DNA from: Phycisphaerales bacterium
GTDB lineage: Bacteria; Planctomycetota; Phycisphaerae; Sedimentisphaerales; Anaerobacaceae
DNA: 64,000 nucleotides
Direction: 5' to 3'
NCBI GenBank assembly: GCA_003141315.1
Contig: PLLP01000024.1
Location: 23,819 to 87,818 of the forward strand
Shown: positions 1 to 8,029 of the stretch, one piece after another
Layout of the letters: every line of letters starts with the position of its first letter
Numbering within the stretch: the stretch's first letter is position 1
The notes under the pieces: generated by a model
What the model saw: only the letters and a program-made list of their open reading frames with translations
The model's database searches: none
What the model was told of the DNA's origin: nothing
Program-made: the position numbers and the translations under genes

Positions 1-1281
1 AATATGGGCGACGGGACAATGTGGTGGAAGCTTGCATCAATCATAACATGCGGGACATTGGCGGGAGCGATAATACCTGAAATAGTGAACATCTTTACTT
101 CGACGAAATCAGCGTATGTTCAGAATATAGTCAATTCGGCTCGAAAGGGCGGGGCGCCATTGTGCATCCTTTCAGGATTCACGGCTGGTAATTTCAGTGC
201 CTATTGGATGGGCTTCACTATTCTGGGCCTGATGGCAATCGGCTATGGCGTAAGCACGACAGGATTGAGCGCTTTGATGATAGCTCCGTCGGTCTTTGCG
301 TTCGGCCTGATAGCATTTGGATTTCTTGGAATGGGGCCTGTCACGATAGCCGTTGACTCTTACGGCCCTGTTGCTGACAACGCTCAATCGGTTTATGAGC
401 TTTCGCTTATTGAAAGCATTCCGAATGTCAAGAATGAGATTAAAAAGGAATTTGGTTTTGAGCCGAACTTCGATAAGGCCAAAGGATTTTTGGAAGCCAA
501 TGACGGCGCAGGTAATACATTCAAGGCGACGGCAAAGCCGGTGCTTATCGGCACAGCAGTCGTAGGCGCCACCACGATGATTTTCTCAATCATTATGATT
601 TTAACAAAAGGCCTGCAGCCGGAATTGCTGGCCAACCTTTCGATACTTCATCCCCCGTTCCTGCTGGGTCTGATGGCCGGCGGCGCTGTGATATACTGGT
701 TCACAGCTGCTTCGATGCAGGCGGTCTCGACGGGGGCTTATCATGCTGTAAAGTTTATTAAGGCCAACATCAGGCTGGAAGGCGCAGAAAAGGCATCGAC
801 AGAGGATAGTAAGAAAGTTGTCGAGATATGCACGAAGTTTGCCCAGAAGGGCATGATAAATCTGTTCCTTGCGATATTCTTCGGGACACTGGCGTTTGCG
901 TGCCTCGACCCGTATTTCTTCATCGGCTACCTGATATCGATAGCCCTGTTCGGATTGTACCAGGCTATATTTATGGCTAATGCCGGCGGTGCCTGGGATA
1001 ATGCCAAGAAGTACGTCGAAGTGGACCTGAAGGAAAAAGGGACTGAATTGCATGCGGCGACAGTTGTCGGCGATACAGTCGGCGACCCGTTCAAAGATAC
1101 TTCATCCGTGGCGATGAACCCGATAATCAAATTCAGCACGCTGTTCGGACTGTTGGCAATCGATATGGCACTGGTACTCAACAGAAAGTTAGATGTAGTA
1201 TTGGCGGTTGTTTTCTTTGCCGTCAGTGTGTTCTTTGTGCTTCGTTCATTCTACGATATGAGGATTCAGGAAAACGATTAG
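1..1281 (+). CDS. hppA: Membrane-bound pyrophosphatase, C-terminal part
   Basis: Hydrolyses pyrophosphate and pumps H+ (or Na+) across the cytoplasmic membrane. The reading frame is open to the left edge, so the gene begins outside the window; the visible 425 residues are roughly the last 60% of a family that usually runs about 650-800 residues. Diagnostic stretches are GNTFKATAKP and, near the end, GDTVGDPFKDTSSVAMNP, the conserved C-terminal Asp/Lys cluster of the hydrolytic site. In this family a Lys after GNTx, as seen here, marks the K+-independent class; the Phe in place of the second Thr of the usual GNTT is odd. Many hydrophobic helices are evident. It lies 95 bp upstream of the hydrogenase operon on the same strand, so the two energy-coupling systems may be co-expressed. 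H+ versus Na+ specificity cannot be read from this. Confidence 0.95.
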   Translation, partial: NMGDGTMWWKLASIITCGTLAGAIIPEIVNIFTSTKSAYVQNIVNSARKGGAPLCILSGFTAGNFSAYWMGFTILGLMAIGYGVSTTGLSALMIAPSVFAFGLIAFGFLGMGPVTIAVDSYGPVADNAQSVYELSLIESIPNVKNEIKKEFGFEPNFDKAKGFLEANDGAGNTFKATAKPVLIGTAVVGATTMIFSIIMILTKGLQPELLANLSILHPPFLLGLMAGGAVIYWFTAASMQAVSTGAYHAVKFIKANIRLEGAEKASTEDSKKVVEICTKFAQKGMINLFLAIFFGTLAFACLDPYFFIGYLISIALFGLYQAIFMANAGGAWDNAKKYVEVDLKEKGTELHAATVVGDTVGDPFKDTSSVAMNPIIKFSTLFGLLAIDMALVLNRKLDVVLAVVFFAVSVFFVLRSFYDMRIQEND

Positions 1282-1340
1282 GCCTTTCTGAAACTGATAT
1301 TTTGCAGTTAGCGGCTTGGTGAACGGCGAAAAATTTTGGC

Positions 1341-1369
1341 TTGACTGAAAAGGGACTTTTAGTTATTCT
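1341..1369 (+). promoter_or_regulatory. Possible sigma70-type promoter of the hydrogenase operon
   Basis: TTGACT at 1341-1346 and TATTCT at 1364-1369 are separated by exactly 17 bases. The predicted transcription start would fall on or next to the ATG at 1376, and no Shine-Dalgarno sequence precedes that ATG, so the message could be leaderless. Supported only by motif and spacing. Confidence 0.35.
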
Positions 1370-1375
1370 CCCGAA

Positions 1376-2827
1376 ATGGAAAAACAGTTGATATTATTTT
1401 TGATTGTTATGCTGCCTGTTGCGGGTGCATTCTTCCTGCCGGTTGTAGGGAGATTTTCTGAAGCCGTCAGGAACAGGCTTGCGTTTCTGCTCGTCGCCGC
1501 GTCCTTTGTGCTTTCTTTGACGTTGTTGCCCAGCGTGCTCAACAATCAGGTAATCACCATTTCGCAGAATCTGCCGCTGGGATTCAACTTTATCCTTACC
1601 GCTGACGCCCTGGCTGTGTTTATGGCGATGGTCTCCTCGTTTATCAGCGCGATTATCATCGTGTATTCCTTTACCTATATAAGCCACTATGAAAATCGCG
1701 GCGAATACTACCTTATGGTGGTTTTGTTCCTCGGCGCGATGATGGGCCTGGTTTTTTCGGGCAGCCTGATTCTGCTGTATGTTTTCTGGGAGATTACAGG
1801 CATAACCAGCTGGCGGCTTATCGGTTTCTTCAGGGAAAAGCAGCACGTCCTGCGGGCAGACAAGGCATTTTTAATGACGGTTTTCGGCGCCCTGCTGATG
1901 CTTATAGGATTTATCAGGCTGTATGTTGAAACAGGTTCGTTCGATTTACAGGTAATAAAAGAAGCGGTTAAGATTCATCCTTTGTCCGGCCTGACGGTTG
2001 CCCTTATTATGGCCGGCATACTTTCCAAATCGGCGACGCTGCCGCTTCATACATGGCTGCCGGATGCAGGCGTCGCGCCTTCGCCGGTGACGGCTTTGCT
2101 GCACGCCGCGGTGCTGGTTAAAATCGGCGTATATGTTTTTGCCCGATTGTTCGTTGTGACAATGCCGCTCGATATACCGTGGATGAATGTGATAGCTATA
2201 ATCGCGGCGGCGAGCGCACTGGTTTCCGCGGGCGCTGCGCTTATCGATACCGATTTAAAAAGGATTATCGCGTATTCCACGATAAGCCAGATAGGTTTTA
2301 TATTTTTGGGATTTACTGTAAGTAATGAAATAGGCGTAGCCGGCAGCCTTTTGTATATCCTGATGCACGGTTTGGCGAAAGCGGGCCTCTTCCTCTGTGC
2401 GGGCATTATCGAGCAGAACACAAAAACAAAAGATATAACAAAACTCGGCGGCCTGATGTACACGATGCCTGTGACGGCGCTGTCATTTTTGTTCTGTTCG
2501 TTTTCCGTTATGGGGATACCTCCTTTCGGAGGATTTTTCGCGAAATATATGGTAATCGCCGGCACGCTTCAGGCGGGGCACCTAGCAATTGCCTTCGTAT
2601 TTTTATTCGGCGCGGTTTTGACCATACTGTATCTGTTCAGGGTATTCAATATGGTTTTTATGGGCGATGTTGGCAGTTCTTCCGCAAAGGAAGGCTCGCC
2701 TTCGATGGTCTTTTGCGTGGCTTTATTTGCGGTGCTGTCTTTACTGGGCGGTATTTTAATCAGCTACCCGAACAATATGATAGCAATCGTGATTAAACAA
2801 ATGATAACTGGTTCAATCCCGACTTAG
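1376..2827 (+). CDS. Antiporter-like membrane subunit of group 4 hydrogenase (NuoL/HyfB-like)
   Basis: First subunit of the hydrogenase operon, predicted to form one proton (or Na+) channel of the membrane arm. The 483-residue protein is almost entirely hydrophobic with the usual about 14 helices. The family's key charged residues are visible: Glu139 in the TM5 motif FWEITG, Lys218 in SKSATLPLHTWLPDA, Lys249 in LVKIGVY, and the stretch KRIIAYSTISQIG. It lacks the long C-terminal lateral helix of true NuoL, so it resembles the shorter NuoM/MrpD class too. No ribosome-binding site precedes the ATG. Followed after 26 bp by a second antiporter-like subunit. The family is certain; which of the L/M/N-type positions it occupies is not. 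Confidence 0.9.
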   Translation: MEKQLILFLIVMLPVAGAFFLPVVGRFSEAVRNRLAFLLVAASFVLSLTLLPSVLNNQVITISQNLPLGFNFILTADALAVFMAMVSSFISAIIIVYSFTYISHYENRGEYYLMVVLFLGAMMGLVFSGSLILLYVFWEITGITSWRLIGFFREKQHVLRADKAFLMTVFGALLMLIGFIRLYVETGSFDLQVIKEAVKIHPLSGLTVALIMAGILSKSATLPLHTWLPDAGVAPSPVTALLHAAVLVKIGVYVFARLFVVTMPLDIPWMNVIAIIAAASALVSAGAALIDTDLKRIIAYSTISQIGFIFLGFTVSNEIGVAGSLLYILMHGLAKAGLFLCAGIIEQNTKTKDITKLGGLMYTMPVTALSFLFCSFSVMGIPPFGGFFAKYMVIAGTLQAGHLAIAFVFLFGAVLTILYLFRVFNMVFMGDVGSSSAKEGSPSMVFCVALFAVLSLLGGILISYPNNMIAIVIKQMITGSIPT

Positions 2828-2853
2828 TCGGGGCTTACAGCAGGCGGCGAAGG

Positions 2854-4674
2854 ATGACAGAAAACATACTGATTGCGATGATTGTGATACCGCTTATAGC
2901 GGGATTGCTTTCCCTTTTGCTTCCCAAAAAAGGGTGCGGGGTTTTTGCCCTTCTTGCTGCCGCGGTTAATTTTATCCTTGCCGTATCCATATTTAACAAA
3001 GAATTGAATTTGACGTTCCCGTGGGCCGGTTTCGGAATGGCTTTTTCGCTGCGGCTTTATCAGTTCAGCGGATTCATTATGCTGGCAGCGGCGTTTTTCG
3101 GCCTGCTTATTTCGCTTTATTCGCTCAGTTTTCTCAAAGACAAGGATTATCGCCGGCAGTTTTACGCGTATCTTTTGATTTCGCTTTCCTTTGTTAATGG
3201 CGCGGTGCTTGCGAATAATCTGGTGGTTCTGCTTTTCTTCTGGGAAGGGCTTTTGGTTACCCTGTTCGGCCTGATTGTCATCGGGGGAAAGCAGTCATTC
3301 AGGACCGCAACGAAGGCGCTGGTAATCGTCGGCCTTTCGGACCTCTGTATGATGGCGGGAATTGCACTTACAGGGTATCTTGCCGGCACACTGGTAATTT
3401 CGGATATACATCTCGGCCTCGGTTCGCTGGGCGGCCTTGCGTTTATACTGATGGCCATCGGTGCGGTTTCCAAAGCTGGGGCGATTCCTTTTCACACGTG
3501 GATTCCTGATGCGGCTGTGGATGCGCCGCTGCCGTTCATGGCCCTTTTCCCCGCGACTCTCGAAAAGCTCCTCGGAATATATCTCCTCGCCAGGATAACC
3601 CTCGACATGTTCAAGCTGGATGCGGGTTCGCCTTTGAGCATTGTGCTTATGATTCTGGGCGCAATAACCATATTGATAGCCGTGATGATGGCGCTGGTGC
3701 AAAAGGATTATAAGAAGCTGCTTTCGTACCACGCAATCAGCCAGGTAGGGTATATGATTCTCGGAATCGGGACGTGCCTGCCTGCGGGTATTGCGGGCGG
3801 TATTTTCCACATGCTAAATCACGCTATGTATAAATGCGGGCTGTTTCTTACGGGCGGGGCGGTGGAAAAATCTACAGGCACAACAAACCTTGAAAATCTC
3901 GGCGGGCTTCGTGCCAAAATGCCGGTCACGTTTATTTGCTTTTTCATAACGGCTGCGTCAATTTCCGGCGTGCCGCCTTTCAACGGGTTTTTCTCGAAAG
4001 AGCTGGTCTATGATGCGGCGATGCAGAGGGGCTGGATTTTTTATCTCGCCGCGATACTCGGCTCATTTTTCACCGCGGCATCTTTCCTGAAGCTGGGGCA
4101 TGCCGCTTATTTCGGCAAATCCCGCAAGGAAAATAAAGACGCAAAAGAAGTATCCGTTTTTATGCTTATTCCTATGATTACGCTTGCGGCGGTCTGCGTT
4201 ATTTTCGGCGTGTTTAACTATCTGCCCATCAATAATTTCATCAAGCCGATTCTCGGTGCGAGGGCAGAAGGGCATAACTTTACGGGTTCATCGGTAAATA
4301 TGACCCTCGGCATTATTACAGTACTGGTTTTGCTCGGGGCTATTATTCATCATCTTATGGCTGCGAAGATTATGGGCGGCGGCATCAAGGCTGCGGAGCA
4401 TATTCACCACGCTCCTGTTCTTTCGGTTGTGTACCGCTGGGCAGAGAAAAAATATCTCGACCCTTACGAAGTCGGGGTGAAGTTTGTCAAAATAATATCG
4501 AAATTGTTGTGGCGTATTGACAGGGGTATAGACTGGATTTACGAATCTTTAACGCCTTCGGCGGCCCTGTTTGTCTCGCGGACGATTCGCAGGATGCATA
4601 CCGGTTATTACGCCGTCTATATTGCCTGGTCTCTTGTGGGTGCATTGCTGATAATGTTGTTTATTTTCCGGTAA
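2854..4674 (+). CDS. Second antiporter-like membrane subunit (NuoL/M-like)
   Basis: A 606-residue proton-channel subunit of the same complex. Glu131 in FFWEGLLVT and Lys207 in VSKAGAIPFHTWIPDA are the conserved ion-path residues. After the core helices it carries an extra C-terminal part of about 150 residues with amphipathic segments and a final membrane helix (LVGALLIMLFIF), similar to the extended C-terminus of NuoL. The segment after the Lys reads VDAPLPFMAL rather than the usual AxxPV(S/T)ALL, a divergence also found in hydrogenase-type homologues. It sits between two other antiporter-like genes, which implies three separate channel modules, as in respiratory complex I. Confidence 0.9.
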   Translation: MTENILIAMIVIPLIAGLLSLLLPKKGCGVFALLAAAVNFILAVSIFNKELNLTFPWAGFGMAFSLRLYQFSGFIMLAAAFFGLLISLYSLSFLKDKDYRRQFYAYLLISLSFVNGAVLANNLVVLLFFWEGLLVTLFGLIVIGGKQSFRTATKALVIVGLSDLCMMAGIALTGYLAGTLVISDIHLGLGSLGGLAFILMAIGAVSKAGAIPFHTWIPDAAVDAPLPFMALFPATLEKLLGIYLLARITLDMFKLDAGSPLSIVLMILGAITILIAVMMALVQKDYKKLLSYHAISQVGYMILGIGTCLPAGIAGGIFHMLNHAMYKCGLFLTGGAVEKSTGTTNLENLGGLRAKMPVTFICFFITAASISGVPPFNGFFSKELVYDAAMQRGWIFYLAAILGSFFTAASFLKLGHAAYFGKSRKENKDAKEVSVFMLIPMITLAAVCVIFGVFNYLPINNFIKPILGARAEGHNFTGSSVNMTLGIITVLVLLGAIIHHLMAAKIMGGGIKAAEHIHHAPVLSVVYRWAEKKYLDPYEVGVKFVKIISKLLWRIDRGIDWIYESLTPSAALFVSRTIRRMHTGYYAVYIAWSLVGALLIMLFIFR

Positions 4675-4693
4675 AACGTAAAGGAAGAAACTT

Positions 4694-6130
4694 ATGCCAT
4701 CGCTATTTGTTCTGACGCCATTTCTGCTGCTGGTTGTCGTGAATCTTCCTTTTAAATTCCTGAGGAAGCAGATTGCCCTTTGGCCCGCCGTCGGCGGGAT
4801 GCTCGTTGCCCAGGTTGTTTTTAGCACTTTTTATCCGCTGAATATCGGCAGGGGCATCGCAGACCCCTTTGAACAATTCTTTATGTTCGGATTATCCTTA
4901 GACAGCCTGTCGTCAATTATGCTCCTTATAATCGGCATAGTGGCATTCGTTTCGGTTCTTGTGGCGTCAAGTATGATTTCCGAAGAGAGGCAAGTTTTTC
5001 ATTTCCTGAATCTTATCTTGATTTCTGTTATCGGAATGAATACGACTGTATTAATTTCGGACATTTTTTCCCTGTATGTGTTTGTCGAAATCACTGCCTT
5101 GGCGGTGTTTGTCCTGATTGCGATGGAAAAGGGAAAATTTGCCATCGAAGGGACATTTAAATACCTCATTCTTTCAGCCGTTGCCAGCGTTTTTATGCTT
5201 ACTGCGATAGCCTTTTTCCTTATGGCGGTAGGCAGCACGTCTTTCGCCGCTATTAAGGATGCGTTTGCGAGCAATTCATCGGATGCTTTCCTGCTCAAGC
5301 TCGGCACGGGATTATTTTTGTGCGGCTTATTGATTAAGTGCGGCGTGGTTCCGTTTCACGGGTGGGTGCCGGACGCATATTCCGCTGCGCCTGCTTCGGT
5401 GTCTGTGCTGCTGGCGGGCGTCGTCACAAAAGTGTCGGGCGTCTATGTTCTCCTGAGACTTTTCGGCACCGTATTTATTTTGAATGCGGCACTGCAAAAT
5501 ACGCTTTTACTTGTCGGCATAATTTCAATATGTTTTGCGGCTTTTGCTTCGCTTACGCAAACCGATTTTAAGCGGATGCTCGCATACTCCAGCATCAGCC
5601 AGGTAGGCTATATTGTTCTTGCTTTGGGAGCCGCTACGCCGCTTGCTTTTGTGGGTGCGGTTTTTCACTTTTTTAATCACGCGATTTTCAAGTCCCTGCT
5701 CTTCGTCAACGCGGCGTCTCTTGAGAAACGTCTTGGCACAACCGATATGGATAAAATAGGGGGCATGGGTTCGAAGATGAAGGTGACGTCGGCAACGTCG
5801 CTGATAGGGCTGCTTTCGACGGCAGGGATTCCGCCGCTGTCGGGATTCTGGAGCAAGCTGATTATTATAATTGCATTGTTCAGCGCAGGAAGGCCTGTTT
5901 ATGCCGTTATTGCCTTGCTGGCGAGCGCGTTGACGCTTGCATATTTTCTTTCTTTGGAGCGCAAGGTTTTCTTCGGCAAGGTTGTGGCGTCGCCGGCGGC
6001 CGAAACAAAGGCTTCTTTCGGGATAACTTTTTCTGAAGTTTTACTTGCCGCAATTACCGTAGCGGCGGGATTGGGTTTTGCTTTTATTCTTAACACGTGG
6101 CTTCTGCCTTTAAAGGAAATTGTGCATTAA
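4694..6130 (+). CDS. Third antiporter-like membrane subunit (NuoN/M-like)
   Basis: A 478-residue polytopic subunit of the same membrane arm. Glu132 (FVEITALAVF) and Lys215 (LIKCGVVPFHGWVPDAYSAAP) match the conserved Glu and Lys of the NuoN/NuoM family; the stretch KRMLAYSSISQVGY is the TM8 signature. An AAGGAAG ribosome-binding site lies just before the start. Downstream the J-like gene begins one base after the stop. With the two preceding genes it gives the complex three antiporter modules, so the operon probably pumps several ions per turnover; this is an inference from complex I. Confidence 0.9.
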   Translation: MPSLFVLTPFLLLVVVNLPFKFLRKQIALWPAVGGMLVAQVVFSTFYPLNIGRGIADPFEQFFMFGLSLDSLSSIMLLIIGIVAFVSVLVASSMISEERQVFHFLNLILISVIGMNTTVLISDIFSLYVFVEITALAVFVLIAMEKGKFAIEGTFKYLILSAVASVFMLTAIAFFLMAVGSTSFAAIKDAFASNSSDAFLLKLGTGLFLCGLLIKCGVVPFHGWVPDAYSAAPASVSVLLAGVVTKVSGVYVLLRLFGTVFILNAALQNTLLLVGIISICFAAFASLTQTDFKRMLAYSSISQVGYIVLALGAATPLAFVGAVFHFFNHAIFKSLLFVNAASLEKRLGTTDMDKIGGMGSKMKVTSATSLIGLLSTAGIPPLSGFWSKLIIIIALFSAGRPVYAVIALLASALTLAYFLSLERKVFFGKVVASPAAETKASFGITFSEVLLAAITVAAGLGFAFILNTWLLPLKEIVH

Positions 6131-6131
6131 A

Positions 6132-6617
6132 ATGTCGATTGATATTATTCTATTATTTTGTCTGGTTTTGGCGGCGATATGGACGGTAATGACCGTAAGG
6201 CTGATTCATTCCATCATAGGCCTGGCTCTTACCAGCGTACTACTTTCAGCTCTTATGTATCGGCTGGCATCCCCATTGGCAGCGGTATTCGAGCTTTCCG
6301 TTTGTGCCGGCCTGATATCGGTTATTTTTCTTGTGACGGTTAGTTTCACACAGCGTGTAAGCAAAGAAGAGATGCCTGCCCGCCGCAAAGAAAGATTTGT
6401 AAGGTTCTGGGGTCTGCTTTTTATAGTCGCAGTTGCGGGTCTGCTGCTTATTCTGTTTTTTAAGGCGCCGCAGTTCCAGTTGCCGCCGCCCGCCGGCGAG
6501 CAAAATGTGCGCGATGTGCTTTGGAATCTGAGGCATCTGGATATGCTCGGCCAGGTTATCGTGCTTCTGGCGGGTGCGCTTGGCGTGGCGGTGTTCTTTA
6601 AGGAGCATAAAAAATGA
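6132..6617 (+). CDS. NuoJ-like membrane subunit
   Basis: Small hydrophobic subunit of the NADH-dehydrogenase chain 6 / MbhJ-MnhB-like type, 161 residues with five predicted helices. In complex I this subunit carries the pi-bulge helix next to the quinone and H/A/K channel. A TTG codon at 6120 is in frame and overlaps the previous gene, but the ATG at 6132, immediately after the previous stop, gives the cleaner N-terminus MSIDIILLF and I chose it. The C-terminal helix VIVLLAGALGVAVFF is typical. Its stop overlaps the next start as ATGA (6614-6617), so the two are translationally coupled. Confidence 0.85.
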   Translation: MSIDIILLFCLVLAAIWTVMTVRLIHSIIGLALTSVLLSALMYRLASPLAAVFELSVCAGLISVIFLVTVSFTQRVSKEEMPARRKERFVRFWGLLFIVAVAGLLLILFFKAPQFQLPPPAGEQNVRDVLWNLRHLDMLGQVIVLLAGALGVAVFFKEHKK

Positions 6618-6934
6618 GTGCCGATTTGTCCCAGTTATTCGGGCATTTTATGATTGCTATTATACTTCTGTTTATAATCGGGGCTTACTGCATTTTGGCA
6701 AGCTTCAACATGGTTCGAATATTAATCGGCCTGGAGATTCTAATCAAGGCGGCAACTCTTTTGATTATCCTTGCGGGTTATATTTGCGGCCGAACGGCTT
6801 TGGCGCAGACGATTGTTATTACACTGATTGTAATCGAAATTGTGGTTATGGTCGTTGCCAGCGGCGTGACGCTTTGGGCCTTCCGGAATAACGAATCAAT
6901 TGACCCGAGAAAATTAAGTGAGTTAAAAGGTTAA
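6614..6934 (+). CDS. NuoK-like membrane subunit
   Basis: A 106-residue, three-helix subunit of the NuoK/MnhC family. The conserved Glu of helix 2 is present in RILIGLEILIKAA, and helix 3 has a second Glu in LIVIEIVVMVVASG; these two membrane-embedded acids form part of the central proton axis in complex I. It overlaps the J-like gene by four bases. The operon is interrupted right after its stop codon: the inverted-repeat-flanked GIY-YIG gene starts one base beyond the TAA, before the A-like gene resumes. Confidence 0.9.
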   Translation: MSADLSQLFGHFMIAIILLFIIGAYCILASFNMVRILIGLEILIKAATLLIILAGYICGRTALAQTIVITLIVIEIVVMVVASGVTLWAFRNNESIDPRKLSELKG

Positions 6935-6935
6935 G

Positions 6936-6949
6936 CCCCGTTAGAGATA
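6936..6949 (+). repeat. Left arm of 14-bp inverted repeat flanking GIY-YIG gene
   Basis: CCCCGTTAGAGATA, the exact reverse complement of 7201-7214. It starts two bases after the NuoK-like stop and ends 7 bases before the ATG of the GIY-YIG gene. Confidence 0.95.
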
Positions 6950-6956
6950 TATAGGA

Positions 6957-7217
6957 ATGTTTTATACTTATGTAATAAAAAGTCAAAAGGACAAAAAGTG
7001 GTATACTGGTTATACTCGAAATTTACGGAAACGCCTCGAAGAACACAAGGGCAATAAGGTGTTTTCAACGAAAAGCAGAGGGCCTTTTGATTTGATATAC
7101 TATGAAGCTTGTATTAATGAAGAAGATGCCCGGACAAGGGAAAAATATCTGAAGTCAGGGATGGGTAAACGTTATCTTAAAAACCGAATGAGGCGTTTCC
7201 TATCTCTAACGGGGTAA
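6957..7217 (+). CDS. Small GIY-YIG nuclease family protein (UvrC N-terminal-like)
   Basis: An 86-residue stand-alone GIY-YIG domain. The hallmark YTYVIKS...WYTGYT supplies the Y-V-I and Y-T-G tyrosines; the catalytic Arg is in LRKRLEEHKG and the metal-binding Glu probably lies in YYEACINEEDA. The short motif REKYLKSGMGKRYLKNRM is typical of the small uncharacterised class. It breaks an otherwise continuous hydrogenase operon between the K-like and A-like genes and has no evident role there. The last five codons (LSLTG) and the start of the stop lie in or against the right inverted-repeat arm, so the repeat seems part of the unit. A mobile, homing-type insertion is the likeliest explanation; nuclease activity is inferred from the family only. 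Confidence 0.92.
   Translation: MFYTYVIKSQKDKKWYTGYTRNLRKRLEEHKGNKVFSTKSRGPFDLIYYEACINEEDARTREKYLKSGMGKRYLKNRMRRFLSLTG
7201..7214 (+). repeat. Right arm of 14-bp inverted repeat flanking GIY-YIG gene
   Basis: TATCTCTAACGGGG, perfect reverse complement of 6936-6949. It encodes the last residues of the GIY-YIG protein and is followed directly by its TAA stop and then by the A-like gene. Confidence 0.95.
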
Positions 7218-7220
7218 CTT

Positions 7221-7565
7221 ATGACCAATGAAATTATATTATCACCGCTGGTTGCCTTTGCAATCGTATTATTTGCCGTATGTGTTTTGGCCTGGCTTTG
7301 TTCCATTTACGCCTACCGCAAAAAGGGAAGTCCCGTCGCCGGAATGTCGAAGGAATATGCCTGCGGTGAGGATTTTCAAGGCCATGACATTCAGCCTGAT
7401 TACAGCCAGTTTTTCCCGTTTGCATTTTTCTTTACTATCCTGCATATAGTTGCGCTGGTAATCGCAACGGTTCCCGCTGAGACGATGAAAACATTTGCTA
7501 TGGCGATAACGTATATAATTGGAGCAGCTATAGGGCTGTTAATCCTCATGAGGACGTGGAAATGA
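7221..7565 (+). CDS. NuoA-like membrane subunit
   Basis: A 114-residue, three-helix subunit of the NuoA (NADH dehydrogenase chain 3) family. The diagnostic loop is present as YACGEDFQGHDIQPDYSQFFPFAFFF, shown here only in part for length: the Cys-Gly-Glu, the Asp and the Phe-rich entry to helix 2 all fit. In complex I this flexible loop sits by the quinone site and signals between the catalytic and pumping arms. Simple Ech and hydrogenase-3 enzymes lack such a subunit, so its presence makes this complex one of the complex I-like group 4 enzymes. It overlaps the next gene by ATGA at 7562-7565. Confidence 0.88.
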   Translation: MTNEIILSPLVAFAIVLFAVCVLAWLCSIYAYRKKGSPVAGMSKEYACGEDFQGHDIQPDYSQFFPFAFFFTILHIVALVIATVPAETMKTFAMAITYIIGAAIGLLILMRTWK

Positions 7566-7990
7566 GCGTTATTACAAAAGTAATTAACTGGTCGAGGGTG
7601 AAATCGCCGTGGGTTCTTCATTTTAATACCGGCGCCTGTAATGCCTGCGACATAGAGATTATAGCGGCCCTTACGCCGCGATACGACATTGAGCGATTTG
7701 GAGTCGTGTTGAAGGCAACGCCGAGGCACGCGGATATTCTTTTGTGTTCCGGGCCGGTGACAAAGCAGATAGAATCCCGGCTGCTGCGGATTTATGAGCA
7801 GATGCCGGAGCCCAAATTTGTCGTGGCGATAGGCAGTTGTGCCTGTTCGGGCGGGGTGTTTAACGGCTGCTATAATGTTGACGGCGGCATAAATAAGGTT
7901 TTGCCGGTGTCGGCGTATATTCCCGGGTGTCCTGCCAGCCCGAAGGCGATAATTGATGGCGCAGTGAAACTGCTGCAAAGCCTCGAATAA
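7562..7990 (+). CDS. Group 4 [NiFe]-hydrogenase small subunit (NuoB-like)
   Basis: Carries the proximal [4Fe-4S] cluster that passes electrons between the NiFe site and the ferredoxin-like subunit. In this 142-residue protein the four cluster ligands are Cys26 and Cys29 in TGACNACDIE, Cys93 in AIGSCACSGG and Cys123 in IPGCPASP. Spaced CxxC, rather than the adjacent CysCys of true NuoB, is the hydrogenase pattern. A GTG at 7556 is in frame, but the ATG at 7562 overlaps the preceding stop (ATGA) and fits the operon style. It belongs with the C-, D-, H- and I-like genes that follow. Confidence 0.93.
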   Translation: MSVITKVINWSRVKSPWVLHFNTGACNACDIEIIAALTPRYDIERFGVVLKATPRHADILLCSGPVTKQIESRLLRIYEQMPEPKFVVAIGSCACSGGVFNGCYNVDGGINKVLPVSAYIPGCPASPKAIIDGAVKLLQSLE

Positions 7991-8029
7991 GCCCCTATGG
8001 GAAAAAAATAATAAATTCAGGAAATAAAA

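Noticed and set aside
601..1053. Minus-strand frame of 150 residues inside the pyrophosphatase gene
   Set aside because: Complement of a conserved coding region, no independent evidence.
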